Notes under the pieces: generated by a model | Seen by the model: only the letters and a program-made list of their open reading frames with translations | Told to the model about the DNA's origin: nothing | Database searches by the model: none | From: Nitrospira sp. | GTDB taxonomy: Bacteria; Nitrospirota; Nitrospiria; Nitrospirales; Nitrospiraceae | Assembly (NCBI GenBank): GCA_024330965.1 | Contig: JANDJL010000027.1 | Span: 1 to 35,644, forward strand | Direction of reading: 5' to 3' | DNA length: 35,644 bases | In this document: in pieces, positions 19,698-28,533 of the stretch | Layout: each line of letters begins with the position of its first letter | Position numbering within the stretch: position 1 is the stretch's first letter | Made by a program: the position numbers and the translations under genes

Positions 19698-20585
19698 CTA
19701 GGCCCCCGTCTGAACGGCCGCCGGCGGCGCCTGTCCCTCTCCCCAGTACAGAGTCCGATGGGGAAACGGAATCTCGATGCCTTTGGCGTCGAACGTCTTC
19801 TTGATCCGCCGATTCATCTCACGCCCGACCCGCCATTGTTTGATGGGCATCGTCTTGATCCGGCATCGGATGATTACGGCCGACTCGTCGAAGCGATCGA
19901 CGCCGAGCATTTCCAGCGGCTCCAGAATGTCCTCGGCGTAGAGGGGGTCAGCCCGCAACTCTTCGGCGATGTCGACAAGGACCGCCATCACCCGATCGAC
20001 GTCTTCTTTGTATGCGACGCCGACGTCAAAGACATAAAACGAGAAGCCTTTCGTCATGTTCTTGACCCGGTCCACAATCCCGTTCGGAATCACGTGCACA
20101 CTGCCGGACACGTCGCGCAATCGGATCGAACGGAGTTTCACCTCTTCGACCAGGCCGCTGACGCCGGCGATCTCCACGACGTCGCCCACGGCGATGGAAT
20201 CCTCCAGGAGAATGAAAAATCCCGAAATGACGTCTTTGACCAAACTCTGAGCGCCGAAACCGATCGCCAATCCGCCCAAGCCGGCGGCGGCCAGCAACGG
20301 CTTCAGATCGATGCCGATTTCGGACAGCATCATCATGACCCCCACAGCGATGATGAAGACGCGGGCCACATCGCGGAGCACGTGGGTCAGGGTTTCGGCC
20401 CGCTGACGCTGTGCCGGGGTGGGCAACGCCCCCTCAAGCAGTCGCCGAACGCGGGCAAGGGCCTGTTTGACGACCGCCAGCAGCAGTATCATCCCCAGAC
20501 AGATCAGTACCACGCGGATCCCTGAGCCTATTCCCCATTGAATTGATCGATCCATCAATTGCGTGAGCCACGGTTCTCGTGTCAT
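19698..20585 (-). CDS. MscS-family mechanosensitive ion channel
   Basis: A 295-residue small-conductance mechanosensitive channel, which opens on membrane tension during hypo-osmotic shock. Seen: membrane helices in the first ~130 residues, the pore helix block with AAAGLGGLAIGFGAQSLV (Gly/Ala packing of TM3), then the beta domain FILLEDSIAVGDVVEIAG and IPNGIVDRVKNMTKG, both family hallmarks, and the C-terminal alpha/beta cage. Start 20585 is chosen because GGAGGAGAT precedes this ATG; the longer frame to 20801 runs into the neighbouring antiporter gene and its extra 72 residues look non-coding. It follows the antiporter gene by 26 bases on the same strand, so the two are likely co-transcribed. 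Confidence 0.93.
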   Translation of the reverse strand: MTREPWLTQLMDRSIQWGIGSGIRVVLICLGMILLLAVVKQALARVRRLLEGALPTPAQRQRAETLTHVLRDVARVFIIAVGVMMMLSEIGIDLKPLLAAAGLGGLAIGFGAQSLVKDVISGFFILLEDSIAVGDVVEIAGVSGLVEEVKLRSIRLRDVSGSVHVIPNGIVDRVKNMTKGFSFYVFDVGVAYKEDVDRVMAVLVDIAEELRADPLYAEDILEPLEMLGVDRFDESAVIIRCRIKTMPIKQWRVGREMNRRIKKTFDAKGIEIPFPHRTLYWGEGQAPPAAVQTGA

Positions 20586-20611
20586 ATCTCCTCCATGATC
20601 ATGCTCCGCCC

Positions 20612-21868
20612 TTACGATAACGTCGTCTTCACGGATGACGCTCCCTCCGATCCTCCCACCACCCGACTGATCGTCAACCCCTGAACCAGGATGGAAAACA
20701 CCACAACGACGTATGTGATCGTGACCAGCGCGTCGCGTGATGGACCAGGAGGCAGAGAGAGCGCCAGGGCAACGGAAATGCCGCCGCGTAGGCCACCCCA
20801 CGTCAAAATCCTGACCGTCTTCTCGCTGAACTCGCGTACCAGACTCAATCCTCCAACCTGCAACAGCACGGTGCCCCAGCGCGCCGCCAGCACCAGCGGA
20901 ACGGCGGCGAATCCGGCGATCAGATAGGACCGTTGAAAACTCAGCGCGAGTACCTCCAGACCGATCAGCACGAACAAGACAACATTCAACAACTCATCCA
21001 GCAACTCCCAAAAACTGTCGAGACGTTCCCTCGTCACCTCAGACATGGCCCACTGCCGCCCATAGTTCCCGATGAGCAGCCCCGCCACGACCACCGTGAT
21101 CGGGCCCGAGGTGTGCAGCAGATCCGCCAACCCGAATCCGCCCATGACCAATGCCAAGGTAATGAGAATTTCCACCTGATAATGGTCCACGGAACGCAGC
21201 ATCCGATAGGCAACATAGCCCAGCGCCAATCCCAAGGCCGCCCCACCGACCGCCTCCTCCACGAACAACAAGGCAACATCGGCGGCGTGAACCGTTTCTT
21301 TGGGCAGGAGATTCAAGAGGACCAAAAAGATGACCACGCCGACACCGTCGTTGAAGAGCGACTCTCCGACGATTTTCATCTCCAACGCCTTCGGCAGGCG
21401 GGCCTGTCGGAGGACCCCCATCACGGCGATCGGATCGGTGGGAGAGATCAACGCACCGAACAACAGACAATAGAGAAAGGGCAGCGGCAAGCCGACCCAG
21501 TCGAACACCACGTAACCCAGCAGACCGATGATCGAGCTGGAGAGCACCGTCCCGACGGTCGCGAAGGTGCCGATCACCCACTTGAGATCGAGCAGTTCCT
21601 CCAATTTCACGTGCAGTGCGCCGGCAAACAGCAAAAACCCCAACATGCCGTGCATCAACGTTTCGTTAAAATCGATGGCGCCGATAAGCCGCTGCGCCTC
21701 GGCTCCGACGCCGAACCCCAATTTCCCCAACGCCAGCAGGCTTAAGGAAAACACCAGCGCCACTGCCATCAGCCCGATGGTCATCGGCAACTTGAGCAGC
21801 CGATAGTTCACGTAGCCGAACAGCGCCGACAGGCAAATCAAGATTGTGAGCGTCTGGATCAGCGACAC
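20612..21868 (-). CDS. CPA1-family Na+/H+ antiporter (NhaP-like)
   Basis: A cation/proton antiporter of about 418 residues with twelve or so membrane helices. Seen: LFGALISPTDPIAVMGVLR and IVGESLFNDGVGVVIF, the two signature segments of the CPA1 group, the latter with the Asn-Asp pair found in electroneutral exchangers; and TWGGLRGGISVALALSLP near the C-terminus. No C-terminal cytosolic domain is present. The preferred start is GTG at 21868: AAGGAG lies at the right spacing before it, whereas the upstream ATG at 21889 precedes that ribosome site. The neighbouring genes, MscS downstream and a second antiporter upstream, suggest a cation/osmotic homeostasis cluster. Na+ versus K+ specificity cannot be read. 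Confidence 0.92.
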   Translation of the reverse strand: MSLIQTLTILICLSALFGYVNYRLLKLPMTIGLMAVALVFSLSLLALGKLGFGVGAEAQRLIGAIDFNETLMHGMLGFLLFAGALHVKLEELLDLKWVIGTFATVGTVLSSSIIGLLGYVVFDWVGLPLPFLYCLLFGALISPTDPIAVMGVLRQARLPKALEMKIVGESLFNDGVGVVIFLVLLNLLPKETVHAADVALLFVEEAVGGAALGLALGYVAYRMLRSVDHYQVEILITLALVMGGFGLADLLHTSGPITVVVAGLLIGNYGRQWAMSEVTRERLDSFWELLDELLNVVLFVLIGLEVLALSFQRSYLIAGFAAVPLVLAARWGTVLLQVGGLSLVREFSEKTVRILTWGGLRGGISVALALSLPPGPSRDALVTITYVVVVFSILVQGLTISRVVGGSEGASSVKTTLS

Positions 21869-21973
21869 GCGATCTCCTTCTTCTGACAAGGAGATGCCGT
21901 GGCGTCAGCGGTCGCAACCTCCGGCTCCTGAAAACCCTTCACGGTCAGCGCCGCTGCTTGGAAACGACGGGTG

Positions 21974-23452
21974 TCAATCCCGTCGGTCTTCTCCACTTTC
22001 TGTGAGGATGCCACGAACCAGTGTGAAGGATTCACGATCGGCGGACACCAAGAGCACATCATCGGCCTCCAGCACGGTGCTGCCGTCAGGAACAAAGCAC
22101 CTACCTTTCCTTCCAATCAGGATGATCAACGCTTCTTTGGGCAAACCGAGATCAAGGAGCTGCTTGCCGACCGCGGCAGACTCGTGAGGGATCGTCACCT
22201 CAATCAGGCTGCTCTTGAGATCGCCGGACACATCCCGCGCGGGTGGCGCATTAACCAGCCGCCCCGCCGGTTCATCGACCCGAAGCCATCGGGCGACGAG
22301 AGGAATGGATGTACCTTGGAGCAGCACGGAGGTCAAGACGATGAAGAACACGAGATTGAACATCATCGGAGCCTGCGGAAGACCGGCCAAGAGCGGAAAG
22401 GTAGCAAGAATGATCGGCACGGCCCCCCGAAGGCCGACCCAGGCTACCATGGTCTTCTCTCTCATACTGAGTGTGGTCAAGGCCAACGGGAGGAAGACGG
22501 CGACGGGCCTGGCGCACAACATGAGGAAGAGAGCGAATGAGAGCCCGATCCCTGCAACGGGGAAGAGTTGAGAGGGAAACACTTGCAGGCCAAGCACCAG
22601 AAACATCGCGATCTGCATCAACCAGGCAAGTCCGTCATGGAACCGCAGCAGGCTACGTTTGTGGATAAAATCACGGTTTCCCATGACCAGTCCGGCCAGA
22701 TAGACCGCCAGAAATCCGTTTCCACCCAGGGAAGCACTGCCGCTATAGGTCAACAGAACCAAGGACAGGGTCAGCACCGGATACAACCCCTCATATTCCA
22801 ATCGCAACCGGTTGACCAGTTCCACTATCAGTTTGCCGCTCCCGTACCCGATGGCCGCGCCGACGACCATTTGTCGGAGGAACATGACAACGAGATCGAT
22901 AACCGATGCCGACGCTCCCGTCATCAGACTGATCAAGCCGATCGTGAGGAATACCGCCATGGGATCGTTGCTACCCGATTCGAGCTCGAGCAGCGGCTTC
23001 AACGGATCGCGCAACCTGACCGACCGCGAGCGCATCACGGCGAAGACAGCAGCGGCATCCGTGGATGACACAATGGCGCCGATCAACAACCCCTCCAACC
23101 ACGAGAACCCGACAGCCACTGTGGCAAACACCCCGACCAAGCAGGCCGTGATCGCCACACCAATCGTGGACAGCGCCAGGCCTCGCCCAAGCTGCGATCG
23201 AACAGTAGTCCAGTCGGTGTCCAACCCGCCAGCGAACAAAATGAACGCCAGTGCGACAACCCCGATTGATTGCGCCAGGAAAGGATCGTCAAAGTGAATG
23301 CCGCCAGGGCCGTCGGATCCGGCCAACATGCCGATGGCCAAAAACAGCAAGAGCGCCGGCACGCCCAATCGACCCGATGCCGTGCCGGCCAGCACGCTCA
23401 GCAACAACAAGATCGATGCGCCGAGCAAGAGCTGTTCGATTGTAACGTCCAT
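21974..23452 (-). CDS. CPA1-family K+/H+ antiporter (NhaP2/CvrA-like) with TrkA-C domain
   Basis: A 492-residue antiporter. Twelve or so membrane helices fill residues 1-385, with [18 protein letters not shown] and [16 protein letters not shown], the DAA and ND pairs of the NhaP2 branch, and [17 protein letters not shown]. The last ~85 residues (from about 410) form a RCK_C/TrkA-C-type domain ([34 protein letters not shown]) that binds small ligands and regulates K+ transport in homologues such as NhaP2 of Vibrio. Probably exports K+ in exchange for H+. It is the gene upstream of the other CPA1 antiporter, 105 bases apart, same strand. Confidence 0.92.
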   Translation of the reverse strand: MDVTIEQLLLGASILLLLSVLAGTASGRLGVPALLLFLAIGMLAGSDGPGGIHFDDPFLAQSIGVVALAFILFAGGLDTDWTTVRSQLGRGLALSTIGVAITACLVGVFATVAVGFSWLEGLLIGAIVSSTDAAAVFAVMRSRSVRLRDPLKPLLELESGSNDPMAVFLTIGLISLMTGASASVIDLVVMFLRQMVVGAAIGYGSGKLIVELVNRLRLEYEGLYPVLTLSLVLLTYSGSASLGGNGFLAVYLAGLVMGNRDFIHKRSLLRFHDGLAWLMQIAMFLVLGLQVFPSQLFPVAGIGLSFALFLMLCARPVAVFLPLALTTLSMREKTMVAWVGLRGAVPIILATFPLLAGLPQAPMMFNLVFFIVLTSVLLQGTSIPLVARWLRVDEPAGRLVNAPPARDVSGDLKSSLIEVTIPHESAAVGKQLLDLGLPKEALIILIGRKGRCFVPDGSTVLEADDVLLVSADRESFTLVRGILTESGEDRRD

Positions 23453-23482
23453 CGGCCCCGTCTTCAGGTCTGAATGTTTCGA

Positions 23483-24370
23483 CTACCCATCGTTTCCGGT
23501 GAGCAACGTCCCGGCTGACCTGACCACCAACACCGGGCAACCAGCCCGTCTCAAGACTCCTTCCGCGACACTGCCCACCATGAAGCGGGACAACCCTCGG
23601 TTTCCCCGGGTGCCGACCACCACGATGTCCGCTTCCCATCGGCCGGCCTCCTCTACGATCACATCCACGGGATGGCCTGTTCGGCACAGCCCCTCCGCCT
23701 GGACGCCTCGGCCCCGAAGGGATTGGACGATTCGATCCACTCTCCTCCACCCACGCCGCCCCTCGTTCTCCATCGAGTGCGCATGCACGACCAGCACCGC
23801 GGCACCCGCGAGTGGGGCCAACCGCGACGCGACCCGCTGGGCTTGTTGCGCACAGAATGAGAAATCGGTTCCTAATACGATCCTGTTCAATTTCACGCGC
23901 GCGGTCTGTCGGACGACGTCTCCCGCCACCCCTCCATGGACGGCCAACACCGGACAGTTGGCTCGGCGAATCAGCGTCAGCGCGGTACTGCCCAGACGCA
24001 ACCGATCCCAACCAGTTCGTCCCTCGGTGCCCATGACCAGCAGTGTCACCCGCCCCTGACGAAGATGGCGCAGGATACATTCATCCGGCACGCCGAAATC
24101 CAGGAGCGGCTCGGCCTCGACGCCTGCTTCCTTTGCAAGTCGCGCCAAGCGCCCGAGTTCCAGCAGGGCCGACGTGCGCATCATTCGCGCGTAGCGAGTA
24201 TCCGGAGAGAGCCCCTCGTTATCGGACGGCAGCTTAATGACATGGATCAGTTGCAGTCTGGTGTTGAGCAACCGTGCCAACATGATCCCGTACTTGAAGG
24301 CCCGATTCGCCGGCCGTTGGAAATCCGTCGGGAGCAAGATAGAAGGAGCGATGGTTTTCGATCGCGGCAT
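23483..24370 (-). CDS. tandem universal stress protein (UspA family)
   Basis: A 295-residue cytoplasmic protein made of two Usp domains (about 8-148 and 155-290). Each ends with the ATP-binding pattern G-x2-G-x9-G-S/T: GTEGRTGWDRLRLGST in the first and GTRGNRGLSRFMVGS in the second, each followed by RRAxCPVL. This places it in the nucleotide-binding class. Tandem Usp proteins typically accompany energy or osmotic stress genes; here the K+/H+ antiporter starts 30 bases downstream, so co-transcription is likely. The ATG at 24370 has no strong ribosome site. Confidence 0.93.
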   Translation of the reverse strand: MPRSKTIAPSILLPTDFQRPANRAFKYGIMLARLLNTRLQLIHVIKLPSDNEGLSPDTRYARMMRTSALLELGRLARLAKEAGVEAEPLLDFGVPDECILRHLRQGRVTLLVMGTEGRTGWDRLRLGSTALTLIRRANCPVLAVHGGVAGDVVRQTARVKLNRIVLGTDFSFCAQQAQRVASRLAPLAGAAVLVVHAHSMENEGRRGWRRVDRIVQSLRGRGVQAEGLCRTGHPVDVIVEEAGRWEADIVVVGTRGNRGLSRFMVGSVAEGVLRRAGCPVLVVRSAGTLLTGNDG

Positions 24371-24428
24371 GGTTAAAGAGGAACGATCTGAAGCGGGACA
24401 GTGGAAAGTTCCGGTTTCTCGACCTCGC

Positions 24429-25817
24429 TCATGCTTCCTTCAAAGCCTTCACGATTGCTTGTACCATGTCCCTCGCGTCCCCGAACAGCATGATCGTCTT
24501 GTCATCTGCAAACAGGGGATTCGGGATCCCCGCAAAGCCCGGGCTCAGGCTCCGCTTGACGACGACGACCGCAGCGGACTTGTCCACGTCAAGGATCGGC
24601 ATACCGGCGATCGGGCTCGCCGCAGCGGTGCGAGCGATCGGATTGACCACGTCGTTGGCCCCGATCACGAGGGTGACATCCGTCCGATCAAACGACGCGT
24701 TGCTTTCATCGAGATCCTTGAGCAACTCGTAGGGCACGTTGGCCTCCGCCAGCAGGACGTTCATATGGCCGGGCATACGGCCGGCAACCGGATGGATCGC
24801 GAATTCCACCTCGATGCCGCGAGCGCGCAATACCGCCGCAAGCTGGGCCACGGCATGTTGAGCTTGGGCGACCGCCATCCCAAATCCCGGCACGATCACG
24901 ACACGGCGGGCGGCGTCGAACAGCAGCGCGACTTCTTCCGGCGAACCGCTCTTGACCCGTCCCTTGTAAATGTCCTCGGCCTTTCCTGAAGAGGGTCCGG
25001 CCGGCGTGATCCCCGCCATGACGTCGATGAGCGACCGGTTCATGGCTCGGCACATGATCTGCGTGAGAATGAAGCCCGACGCTCCCACGAGCGAGCCGGC
25101 GATGATGAGCACATGATTGTCCAGGACAAAGCCGGTCGCCGATGCAGCCAGGCCGGAGCAGGAATTGAGCAGCGCGATGACGACGGGCATGTCCGCTCCC
25201 CCCACCGGCAGGACAAGCAAGAGTCCGAGCAGCGACGACGCGGCGACGACGAGCCAATAGGACGCGTACGGCGACGGAATGAACACCATCCAGAGTCCGA
25301 GTCCTCCGGCTACCGCCGCCAAAGTGAACATGACGAGCTGCTGCCCGGAAACCCGAATCGAATCCTCCGTGATCAAGGCTTGCAACTTGGCAAAGGCCAC
25401 CCAACTCCCCCAGAAGGTCACGGCTCCGACGATCCCGGAGAGCACCGCAGCCGCCGTGAAATGATGGAGAGGGGAGCCCTCCGTGTGTTGGATCTCCAAC
25501 AGGCCGACCCCTGCCACGAAGACGGATGCACCACCTCCTAGCCCGTTGAGCACCGCCACCAATTGAGGCATGGCGGTCATGCGGATCTTCACCGCCAACG
25601 TCGCGCCGATGGCTGCTCCCAACGCCAGAGTGACGACAATGGTCTGAATGTTCACGATACGCCGGTCGAGCAAGGTCATCACCACGGCGATCAGCATGCC
25701 CGTCGCACCCATCACGTTGCCCTTCAGGGCGCTTCTCGGATGGGCGAGCCCCTTGAGGCCCGCGATAAAAAGAGCCGACGCAGCCAGATAACCGAGATTG
25801 ATCAAGGCCGGATTCAT
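24429..25817 (-). CDS. pntB: NAD(P) transhydrogenase beta subunit
   Basis: The beta subunit of the proton-translocating transhydrogenase, which uses the proton gradient to reduce NADP+ with NADH. 462 residues: about nine membrane helices (dII) to residue ~270, then the NADP(H)-binding dIII with VPGFGMAVAQAQHAV, AGRMPGHMNVLLAEAN, VIGANDVVNP and SPIAGMPILDV, all diagnostic. The start overlaps the stop of pntAB by 4 bases. In an autotroph this is a source of NADPH for biosynthesis. It is the last of three genes; the Usp gene follows 58 bases on. Confidence 0.96.
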   Translation of the reverse strand: MNPALINLGYLAASALFIAGLKGLAHPRSALKGNVMGATGMLIAVVMTLLDRRIVNIQTIVVTLALGAAIGATLAVKIRMTAMPQLVAVLNGLGGGASVFVAGVGLLEIQHTEGSPLHHFTAAAVLSGIVGAVTFWGSWVAFAKLQALITEDSIRVSGQQLVMFTLAAVAGGLGLWMVFIPSPYASYWLVVAASSLLGLLLVLPVGGADMPVVIALLNSCSGLAASATGFVLDNHVLIIAGSLVGASGFILTQIMCRAMNRSLIDVMAGITPAGPSSGKAEDIYKGRVKSGSPEEVALLFDAARRVVIVPGFGMAVAQAQHAVAQLAAVLRARGIEVEFAIHPVAGRMPGHMNVLLAEANVPYELLKDLDESNASFDRTDVTLVIGANDVVNPIARTAAASPIAGMPILDVDKSAAVVVVKRSLSPGFAGIPNPLFADDKTIMLFGDARDMVQAIVKALKEA

Positions 25818-26107
25818 TGATCCTGTCGCGAGTGTCTTCGAAACATCCTCAACATCCGATGGGTCACGAGAAACCCTCCCACAACATTGATCGTCGCGAA
25901 GAGCAGGGCGGCCAACCCCAACCAGTTTGAGACCGGATCCCGCTCCGATCCGGCCGCCAGTAACGCCCCGACGATCGTGATCCCGGAGATGGCGTTGGCA
26001 CCGGACATGAGGGGCGTGTGGAGCGTGGGGGGCACTTTGGTAATGATCTCAAACCCGGCGAACAACGCCAGCACAAACACCGTCAAGCCCACGATAAAGG
26101 CATCCAT
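25814..26107 (-). CDS. pntAB: NAD(P) transhydrogenase alpha subunit, membrane part
   Basis: A 97-residue membrane protein corresponding to the C-terminal (dII) part of E. coli PntA, as in bacteria with a split alpha subunit. Seen: three hydrophobic segments, the PPTLHTPLMSGANAISGI motif that is highly conserved in the domain, and a short basic tail. AAGGAG precedes the ATG. The stop overlaps the pntB start by 4 bases. About 130 bases separate it from the end of pntAA. Confidence 0.95.
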   Translation of the reverse strand: MDAFIVGLTVFVLALFAGFEIITKVPPTLHTPLMSGANAISGITIVGALLAAGSERDPVSNWLGLAALLFATINVVGGFLVTHRMLRMFRRHSRQDQ

Positions 26108-26240
26108 CTGTTTCTCCTTCGATCACTCGTAATCGAATCCTCCCCGGATCTCAAAGGATCCTCAGAGGATCGGCCACCGCGTTCGGCAAAGCGTTCACCA
26201 AGGAACGGGATGCCGTCCGACCATGGCTCGTCGTGTCCTC

Positions 26241-27416
26241 TCAGGTTCCCTCCAGCAACGTGTTCACCCGTTGGTGCACAATGGCGCCGTGTCTCACTAC
26301 GAGGATCTCCCGCAAAATGTCGTCGCCGGCCATTTCACTCCAATCACCATCCTGTCGAAGAGAAGGCCACAGATATTGCAACAGATTGACGAGATTCTTC
26401 CCATAGAGCTGGCTCGCATGCATGGGAACGAGCGCAGGGAGGTTGGCAGGACCCAGCACGGTCACGCCGTGAGAGACCACCGTCTCGTTCGGGATGGTCA
26501 CTTCGCAATTCCCCCCTCGATCCGCAGCCACATCCACTACCACTGATCCAGCGCTCATTCGCGCAATCATCTCGCCCGTGATCAGGAGCGGGGCCTTCCG
26601 GCCCGGCACCGACGCCGTGGTGATGACCACGTCGCTGATCTCCACAATCGGAGCCAACCCCGCTCGTTGCCGCTGCGCGATCTCCTCATCCACTGCCTTG
26701 GCATAGCCTCCCGTTCCCTCCACATCGTGCAGACTCATGCCAAGCTCGACAACTTTGGCCCCGACACTGCGAATATCTGCCTGTGCGCTCGGTCGCACAT
26801 CATACGCTGAGACGGATGCACCTAAACGGCGTGCCGTGGCGATCGCCTGCAAACCCGCGACTCCCGCGCCGATCACCAACACCTTGGCCGGTGGAATTGT
26901 CCCCGCCGCTGTCGTGAGCATGGGAAACATCTTGGGTGAGGCCCCGGCCGCCAGCAGCACCGCCTTGTAGCCGGCCACCGTCGCGAGGGAGGAGAGGGCA
27001 TCCATGCTTTGCGCACGAGAGATCCGTGGTATCAACTCCAAGGCCAACAAGGTTGTGCCCGTGGCCGCGACCTCCCGACAGGCTTGAGGATTTCCCAGTG
27101 GATCCGCCAGCCCGATCACGATGTGATCAGATCGGAGGAAGGCCAGATCCTCGCGTCCTTTCTCTCGATTGGCACCGGGTGTCCTCACTTGCAGAAGAAT
27201 GCGGACCGTTCGGTACAATTCCTCACGACTGGCAACAACATGGGCACCCATCGAGCGATAGGCATCATCCCCATATCCCGCCGCCGTCCCAGCGCCAGCT
27301 TCAATCCACACGTCGAGGCCAGTGTTCTTCAGCAAGGGAACGTGCGCAGGCACGAGCGCGACCAACGTCTCACCCGGAGCAGTTTCCTTCGGCACACCGA
27401 CCTGTCGTGGAATCAT
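26241..27416 (-). CDS. pntAA: NAD(P) transhydrogenase alpha subunit, NAD(H)-binding part
   Basis: The soluble NAD(H)-binding dI component of split-type transhydrogenase, 391 residues. Seen: N-terminal PRQVGVPKETAPGETLVALVP, the Rossmann loop VLVIGAGVAGLQAIATARRLG, then ADRGGNCEVT and the C-terminal LVNLLQYLWP. The frame extends upstream to 27488, but Met at 27416 is chosen because GTGAAGG lies before it and because family members begin at that point; the extra 24 residues look non-coding. The split of alpha into two genes is common outside enterobacteria. First gene of the pnt operon. Confidence 0.95.
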   Translation of the reverse strand: MIPRQVGVPKETAPGETLVALVPAHVPLLKNTGLDVWIEAGAGTAAGYGDDAYRSMGAHVVASREELYRTVRILLQVRTPGANREKGREDLAFLRSDHIVIGLADPLGNPQACREVAATGTTLLALELIPRISRAQSMDALSSLATVAGYKAVLLAAGASPKMFPMLTTAAGTIPPAKVLVIGAGVAGLQAIATARRLGASVSAYDVRPSAQADIRSVGAKVVELGMSLHDVEGTGGYAKAVDEEIAQRQRAGLAPIVEISDVVITTASVPGRKAPLLITGEMIARMSAGSVVVDVAADRGGNCEVTIPNETVVSHGVTVLGPANLPALVPMHASQLYGKNLVNLLQYLWPSLRQDGDWSEMAGDDILREILVVRHGAIVHQRVNTLLEGT

Positions 27417-27869
27417 TGCCTTCACCGATTTCTCAGTGATGCCCGCCACGGTGCAATAAACGGTCCGCCGATCATCACAAGTCCCCACCGATCTTCATTG
27501 ATTTCACCACCACGGTGACAGGGTCGTTGCCATCCTGGCGGCTCACTTCACCGTCCAACATGGTGCTAGAACAAAACCACCTCGCCGATCTTCCCGCTCC
27601 CCACCTTTCGATCCAATGGGGTATTTTGGCACAACGAATCCGGTTGGTCTGTAGCTGATCGCGACAGATGCCTTCAACAGATCCCCTGCTTAAGAATTCC
27701 AGGTTTTCCGCCACGAAGTGATTCCGAGCAACAGACGCGATGTCACGTGAGAGATGTACAGATGTACAGAAGATGGTCGATGGCATGCAATGTGCTACGT
27801 AGAACATCCTGAGGCCTCCTCTGGCAACAGAGGAAACATACTTCACTTCAAACCAAGGAGGGAGGTGCC
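27417..27869. other. divergent intergenic region between pntAA and the first cupredoxin gene
   Basis: About 450 bases separating divergent genes, so promoters for both are expected. I see no credible protein-coding frame: a minus-strand frame at 27475-27846 has no recognisable domain. The one distinct element is the TGTACA-based repeat at 27753-27768 described separately. Confidence 0.5.
27755..27768. promoter_or_regulatory. cop-box-like dyad upstream of first cupredoxin gene
   Basis: Two TGTACA hexamers separated by GA, also readable as the eight-base direct repeat GATGTACA. The core TACAGATGTA fits TACAnnTGTA, the operator consensus known for CopY-type copper-responsive repressors. It is ~100 bases upstream of the start of the first cupredoxin gene, a sensible operator or promoter-proximal place. 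A related dyad precedes the next gene. No repressor gene is in the window, so the regulator is unknown. Confidence 0.4.
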
Positions 27870-28364
27870 ATGCAGAACCGCATGAACCGATTCGCCATCT
27901 GGCGACTTGTGATCGTACCGTTCTCAGTGCTCATCGCCAGTGCAACAGTCCAGGCCGGCGAAGCCAGCAATAAGCCGATGTCAGCGCCGCCGACGCAATT
28001 CGAGGTTGAAATCTCCGAAACGGAGAAGGGGTTCGAATTCAAGGGCTGGGCCTTCAGCGAAGTACCGGTCAAAATCATCGTCCGAAACAAGAACCACGTC
28101 ACCCATGGATTTACCTCCACATTGTTCAACGAAATCCCGATTCGCATGGAAGGGCAGGGGACCGAGGTTCGCGGGAAACATTTCAAGTCCTTCCACTTGG
28201 AACCCGGCAAAACCATGACTTTGCATTTCACCCCGCCGACGAAGACACACCATGTGACCGGCCAACCAGAACATCAATACTATGTCGTCTGGTGTGATAT
28301 CCATCCGGAGGCCAAGGGTGAGCTATACATCGTCGAGACGACTGGCGAAATCGGAGGGGGATGA
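27870..28364 (+). CDS. exported cupredoxin-like protein
   Basis: A 164-residue secreted protein with a signal peptide (about residues 1-29, cleavage after TVQA) and a single beta-sandwich domain of cupredoxin type. Candidate copper ligands are His76 or His79 (KNHVTHGF), Cys142 and His145 in VVWCDIHPEAKG. The C-x2-H-x2-M pattern of amicyanin-like proteins would place Met at 148, which is Ala here, so the axial ligand is missing or comes from elsewhere. A strong AAGGAGGGAGGTG ribosome site precedes the ATG. Likely periplasmic electron carrier or copper-binding protein. A second cupredoxin-like gene follows on the same strand 150 bases on. It may instead be a member of a non-redox cupredoxin family. 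Confidence 0.8.
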   Translation: MQNRMNRFAIWRLVIVPFSVLIASATVQAGEASNKPMSAPPTQFEVEISETEKGFEFKGWAFSEVPVKIIVRNKNHVTHGFTSTLFNEIPIRMEGQGTEVRGKHFKSFHLEPGKTMTLHFTPPTKTHHVTGQPEHQYYVVWCDIHPEAKGELYIVETTGEIGGG

Positions 28365-28518
28365 GCGACTGACTTGCCGATCGAACAACGGCGGATGTTC
28401 CGGCACGAGATCTGAGCTGTGAGGGGAGGAGCACTGCTGAGACAACGGATCAGATACTTTTCCTCCTATGGTTCCTGGCCAGCGATTTAGCCAAGCCGAG
28501 AATTGAGGCTGTAAAAGG

Positions 28519-28533
28519 TGTACACTGTGTACA
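28519..28533. promoter_or_regulatory. TGTACA dyad at the start of the second cupredoxin gene
   Basis: Two TGTACA hexamers with a 3-base spacer (CTG), so TACA-CTG-TGTA, one base longer in the spacer than the site 5' of the first cupredoxin gene. It overlaps the possible GTG and ATG starts of the second gene, which would suit repression of translation start or imply that the true start lies further in. Confidence 0.3.

Noticed and set aside
20586..20801. Extended N-terminus of the MscS frame
   Set aside because: The longer frame runs into the neighbouring antiporter gene; the ATG at 20585 with GGAGGAGAT is the better start.
20933..21745. Plus-strand frame of 270 codons antisense to the antiporter
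   Set aside because: Very His/Gln/Arg-rich shadow composition; the antiporter on the minus strand is clear.
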